A stretch of 64,000 nucleotides of DNA, taken from contig NC_134684.1 in assembly GCF_024713945.1 (NCBI RefSeq), positions 1,407,001 to 1,471,000 of the forward strand. Direction: 5' to 3'. Source of the stretch: Dermatophagoides farinae. Its lineage: Eukaryota; Arthropoda; Arachnida; Sarcoptiformes; Pyroglyphidae. The position numbers and the translations under genes are program-made. This document shows, one piece after another, positions 60,501 through 64,000 of the stretch (position 1 is the stretch's first letter; each line of letters starts with the position of its first letter). Under the pieces are notes generated by a model, which saw only the letters and a program-made list of their open reading frames with translations, had not been told where the DNA came from and ran no database searches.

Positions 60501-63381
60501 ACATTTCAGCATTCAATAAAAGATTCGTTGATTTTCCATGACTACGAACATATTGTCGAAGATCACTGGTAACTTCACCGGAAACTTTCCATTCAAAATT
60601 CACTTCAGTAGTACCACGAGGTGAAGAAAAATGGCCAATCAATGAAAAAATACCACAGAATGATATTTCATTTGGTCCAATAATGGCAATCATTGGTTCA
60701 TAGCTCCACCAATTCAGATGATTTGAAAGTTTTGATATATTGGCCGATTCAGATTCTTGATTGAACAAAGGATATTTTTGGCCATGTTCTGATAATACTT
60801 GTGGCTTCAATTGTATTTCGATCATATCCGATGAAAATGGTTTCAATATCGTTATAATAAATTGTGTTCGTGTGGCCCATTTACAGCTTTCCAATTCGAA
60901 TAAGCTAAGTTGTTCTATAGTCGATTCGGTTAGTAGATAATCACACATAATCAATGCAACATCATCTTCATCATCATCGACATTTTCACGTATATGATTC
61001 TCGATGATTTCAATATTGACTGATTTATCAAAATTAACAATTATCGAAAGACTATCCTCAGATATAAATGATGATAAGGCAAAAATTTTTGGTGCAGGTG
61101 ATTGAATCAGATGATCGAATCCGGAACCAATGAAATTAATTCCATCAAAAGTTGGATATATTCTTGTTATCTGTGATTTTGCTCGTAATTTAGATTCTTT
61201 CAATCTACAAGAATATTGATCCTGACCATAATCACTAAGCTCTTGTTGGCCATTTTCATATATGATTCCACAACGAATCGGTGTAGGTGGCAATTCATGA
61301 TTATCAACAATAGCATTGAATTTAATCATTAATGGCAAATCGGATTCATTGGAAAATGAACGTTGAGGCGTAATTCCAGTTAAATTGACTGATTTTGGAA
61401 AAAAAATTCGATTAATAATGAAAATCATCCATAATAATCATTCATCATTCACTTACCTGCATTCGAATCAAAAACATAAAATTGTAATAAATCCTTGGGC
61501 GGTGTAATCAATACATTCGGACGGAAACCTAAACCGACAACATATTCGCCAGCTATGAACAAAAGTAACAAATGATTAATTAATTAATTTCGATCAATCG
61601 ATTAAATGTAATCACTGTAATTTGTCTGAAAATAACTTGAATTGATTTATTATGATAATAAGTGGAAAAAAAGGGTCACTATCACTATGTTTTTTTTTCA
61701 AATTAGCCAACCATTGACCATGAAGTAAAGTTTTGCGGTTTTTTTTCATATACCAATCTAATAATTTGTATCCTGGTTATTATCATCATCATCATCATTA
61801 AACAAGTGAATGTTTAACAATGAGAATCACGTATCACACACCCACACATTTGTAATAATGAAACCAACTCTATAGCATGGCTATCTATTCTAATTGTATT
61901 TTCGTTTTGAGTAAGCACCAAACCAAAAAAAAAAAAATATTACACATATGAACACCTGAATCAACATCCTGAATACAGATGAAAAAAAAACAATAGATTC
62001 ATTGAAGGAACAAACAAAAAAAATTATATTCAAATGATAATACATACGTACATTGTTCCAATTTCATTGTACATTGTATGAATGTTTTATTTTTATATAA
62101 AAATTGTACCGGAAATGATTCAATTATTTCAAATGATTGTGAACGTATCACACAATATAATTGATTAACATATGGATAAAAATAACCAACAATTGAAATC
62201 TGTTGTTGTTGTTGTTGTAGTGAGAAAAAAAAGTGACAAATTGATGAATGAATGGATGGATAGAGTAACACTTACATTCACTGGAACATTGTTCGGTATA
62301 GCTATGGGCAATAGATTTTTAATCAGATAGCAATTATTTTGATCAATACAGCCACAACGTATTGGATCACTATAGAAAATATTTTCAATGAATAAATCTC
62401 ATTATTATATCGTAAATACAATAATACATACCGATCACATGAACAAGCATGCCCTTCAGATAGACAATGGCCACAATTATCAATTACAGTTGGCATTTCA
62501 TTCTGTTGATTAATACATTGGCCACAAACTATTGTATGCTTGACTAAGCCAGGAAGTTGACAATTTCCTTTGCAATCCATTGATTGTGACATTGTCATCT
62601 GGTTTGGATCGTTCACCGATGACGATGACGATGGTGATGATTGTTGTTGTTGTTGTTGTTGTGATTGTTGTGATTGTGAAAGTGAACAAAACCCACAACG
62701 ATCCAATTGATATGATTGTGTTGCAACCATCGGATTGTTTTGTCGTTGTTGATTGGATTCTTTATCTGTTGTTGTTGTGGCTGGTGGTGGTTGCTGTAAA
62801 CATAAACCACGACAATCACGATTCATCAATACTAATGATGAATGTTTATCAATGGCAACTAAACCTGTGAATTTTTTTTTTTGTAAAAAAATTAATTTGA
62901 AAAATTTTTTTTTCGTTAACAATAATCTACCTGGTTGTATACAAGTTCCAGAACATTCATCGATATAGGCATCACCACCACAAACACCCATACAATCTAT
63001 GGTTGTGTTGCCAAAACAAACTGTATATACAGGAAAAATTTGATGATTAAACATGGGATCATCGAAAATTTACTATTACATACCTCCTAGACAATCTTTT
63101 CCATGATCATAATCCAATTTGGTTTGACCACCAACACAATATCCACATTCATTGAGTGTTGCATCCGAATAGCCAATAGCATGGCAATCGATGTGGCGTT
63201 CGATTTCAAATTTCAATCGATCAGGTCGTTTTTCATGACGATAAACTTTATGATGATGGCGATCACATGATATGTGAGAAATAATGAATATCACATTGAA
63301 TGTAATGATGATGATGACTAGAAATATGATTGAGTCAATTTTATTATTGTTATTACAAATGATAAATGAACATTTCATCAT
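57552..63381 (-). CDS. REJ/GPS-containing single-pass membrane protein, polycystin-1-like ectodomain
   Basis: Nine exons on the minus strand keep frame: 63084-63381, 62931-63020, 62432-62864, 62276-62369, 62052-62199, 61457-61552, 59478-61388, 59252-59400, 57552-59189; 1618 residues. A hydrophobic signal or anchor segment is at about residues 17-38. Cys-rich DC-G-CGG repeats follow to about residue 285 (CMGVCGGDAYIDECSGTC; CGHCLSEGHACSC). A large REJ-like region encoded mostly by exon 7 has paired WSC...C features and many N-glycosylation sites. Near residue 1500 is a degenerate GPS motif (KCHYF...W...GCWSGHLSSFVIL). One membrane span (about 1515-1539, VIGVLVACTMGVLIFGMMVVF) is followed by a tail of about 78 residues. 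REJ plus GPS occurs in polycystin-1 and egg-jelly receptors, which go on to 11 spans; this protein stops after one. Function unknown; adhesion or receptor role inferred. The intron-5 donor is GTACGT, a less usual form. Confidence 0.82.
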
Positions 63382-64000
63382 TTTAATTTCCAGTATATCA
63401 GTGATGATTATTATCCAGGTGACAGATATGAACCAGGAACAGATTTGTATTCAAATTTTTCTTTGTTAATCGGTGACGAACATGGTCACCGATGAAAAAT
63501 GGTACCAATTTTGAATTCAACGAATCACAAACACTGTAAAATGTTGCTGGAAATTCATTAAAAAAAATTAAATGAATGATGAATTCAATGTCAACGTTCA
63601 AATGAAATTTTTGTTGTTTTGATTTAACATATTCTGATAATATATTCAGGAACAATTTTCTACTGCTGTAGTCATGTTGATTAACAAATTCTGTAGTCGG
63701 TAGCTACCAAAAAAAAAAAAAAAAATTGCTGATCTTTATCTAACTGAAAAAATGTTCCAGAAACACCATGCATTGGCCATAACAATCCATTTGAATAAAT
63801 GAAATGAAATGTAATGCCCGTCGCATTTTTTTTTTTTTTTTGGATTTTGTCGTCATGCACCACTAATATGCACAATTTGTAGCAGGTAAAGCAAAAAAAA
63901 AACAAAGTGAGTTGGCGCCAAATTATATTCAACACTTTTGTTCTGTGTTTTTTGGTCTTTCGGTATTTTTTTTTTTTTTTTTTTGTTTGTCATTTGTTTG
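63382..64000. promoter_or_regulatory. Upstream region of the REJ gene
   Basis: Contains a perfect spaced inverted repeat ATCGGTGAC-N7-GTCACCGAT at 63469-63493, about 90 bp before the start codon. A TTGGCGCCAA palindrome matching the E2F consensus on the minus strand is at 63912-63921. Poly(A)/(T) runs near 63710, 63829 and 63968 make up much of the rest. No coding exon is supported. Confidence 0.4.

Noticed and set aside
62048-62051. Donor GTATGT at the end of REJ exon 5
   Set aside because: It leaves the next exon out of frame; the GTACGT donor four bases earlier keeps frame with the SGEYVVGLGF sequence of exon 6.

Overview
This is eukaryotic nuclear DNA from a small, AT-rich arthropod genome. 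Protein-coding genes carry short GT-AG introns (mostly 50-120 nt), spacers are full of (CA)n, (ATG/CAT)n, (AAC/GTT)n and poly(A)/(T) tracts, and several proteins carry Asn/Gln/His/Ser runs of matching composition. The gene content is metazoan. A mite or other chelicerate is my best guess, but it rests on general character rather than on a diagnostic marker.

Layout, left to right. 1-1155 (+): 3' end of a KMT2C/D (Trithorax-related) histone H3K4 methyltransferase. 2043-5943 (+): cyclin-G-associated kinase/auxilin (GAK), nine exons. 6990-8951 (-): single-exon family-92 glycosyltransferase. About 8952-25448: a 16.5 kb stretch with no convincing gene, dominated by simple repeats, with a foldback (MITE-like) element at 16291-16390 and a hairpin pair at 22019-22130. 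25449-30024 (-): a complete, apparently recent Ty1/copia retrotransposon with 167-169 bp LTRs, a 5-bp target duplication, an initiator-tRNA primer site and an open Gag-Pol frame. 30025-37302: more repeat-rich DNA without genes. 37303-40068 (-): SHOC2 leucine-rich-repeat scaffold, nine coding exons and a probable 5'UTR intron that holds a dense inverted-repeat cluster. 41754-46770: gene-free. 46771-48539 (-): Pur-alpha. 50114-50652 (-): ribosomal protein eL32 (RpL32). 50916-52410 (-): UBL7. 53477-54947 (+): TBC1D7. 55158-56900 (-): a secreted serpin with a long C-terminal tail. 57552-63381 (-): a large REJ/GPS single-pass membrane protein, nine exons.

The genes are not an operon and have unrelated jobs: chromatin (KMT2, Pur-alpha), clathrin uncoating (GAK), Ras-MAPK scaffolding (SHOC2), TSC/mTORC1 control (TBC1D7), ubiquitin binding (UBL7), translation (eL32), glycosylation (GT92) and extracellular functions (serpin, REJ protein). 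Exon models were built by hand from homology, reading frame and splice signals, and every exon junction listed keeps the frame. I found no rRNA or tRNA gene and no CRISPR array. The most noteworthy items are the REJ-GPS protein that stops after one membrane span, the C-terminally extended serpin, the intact copia element with a 23-nt tRNA-like primer site, and three non-coding inverted-repeat structures.
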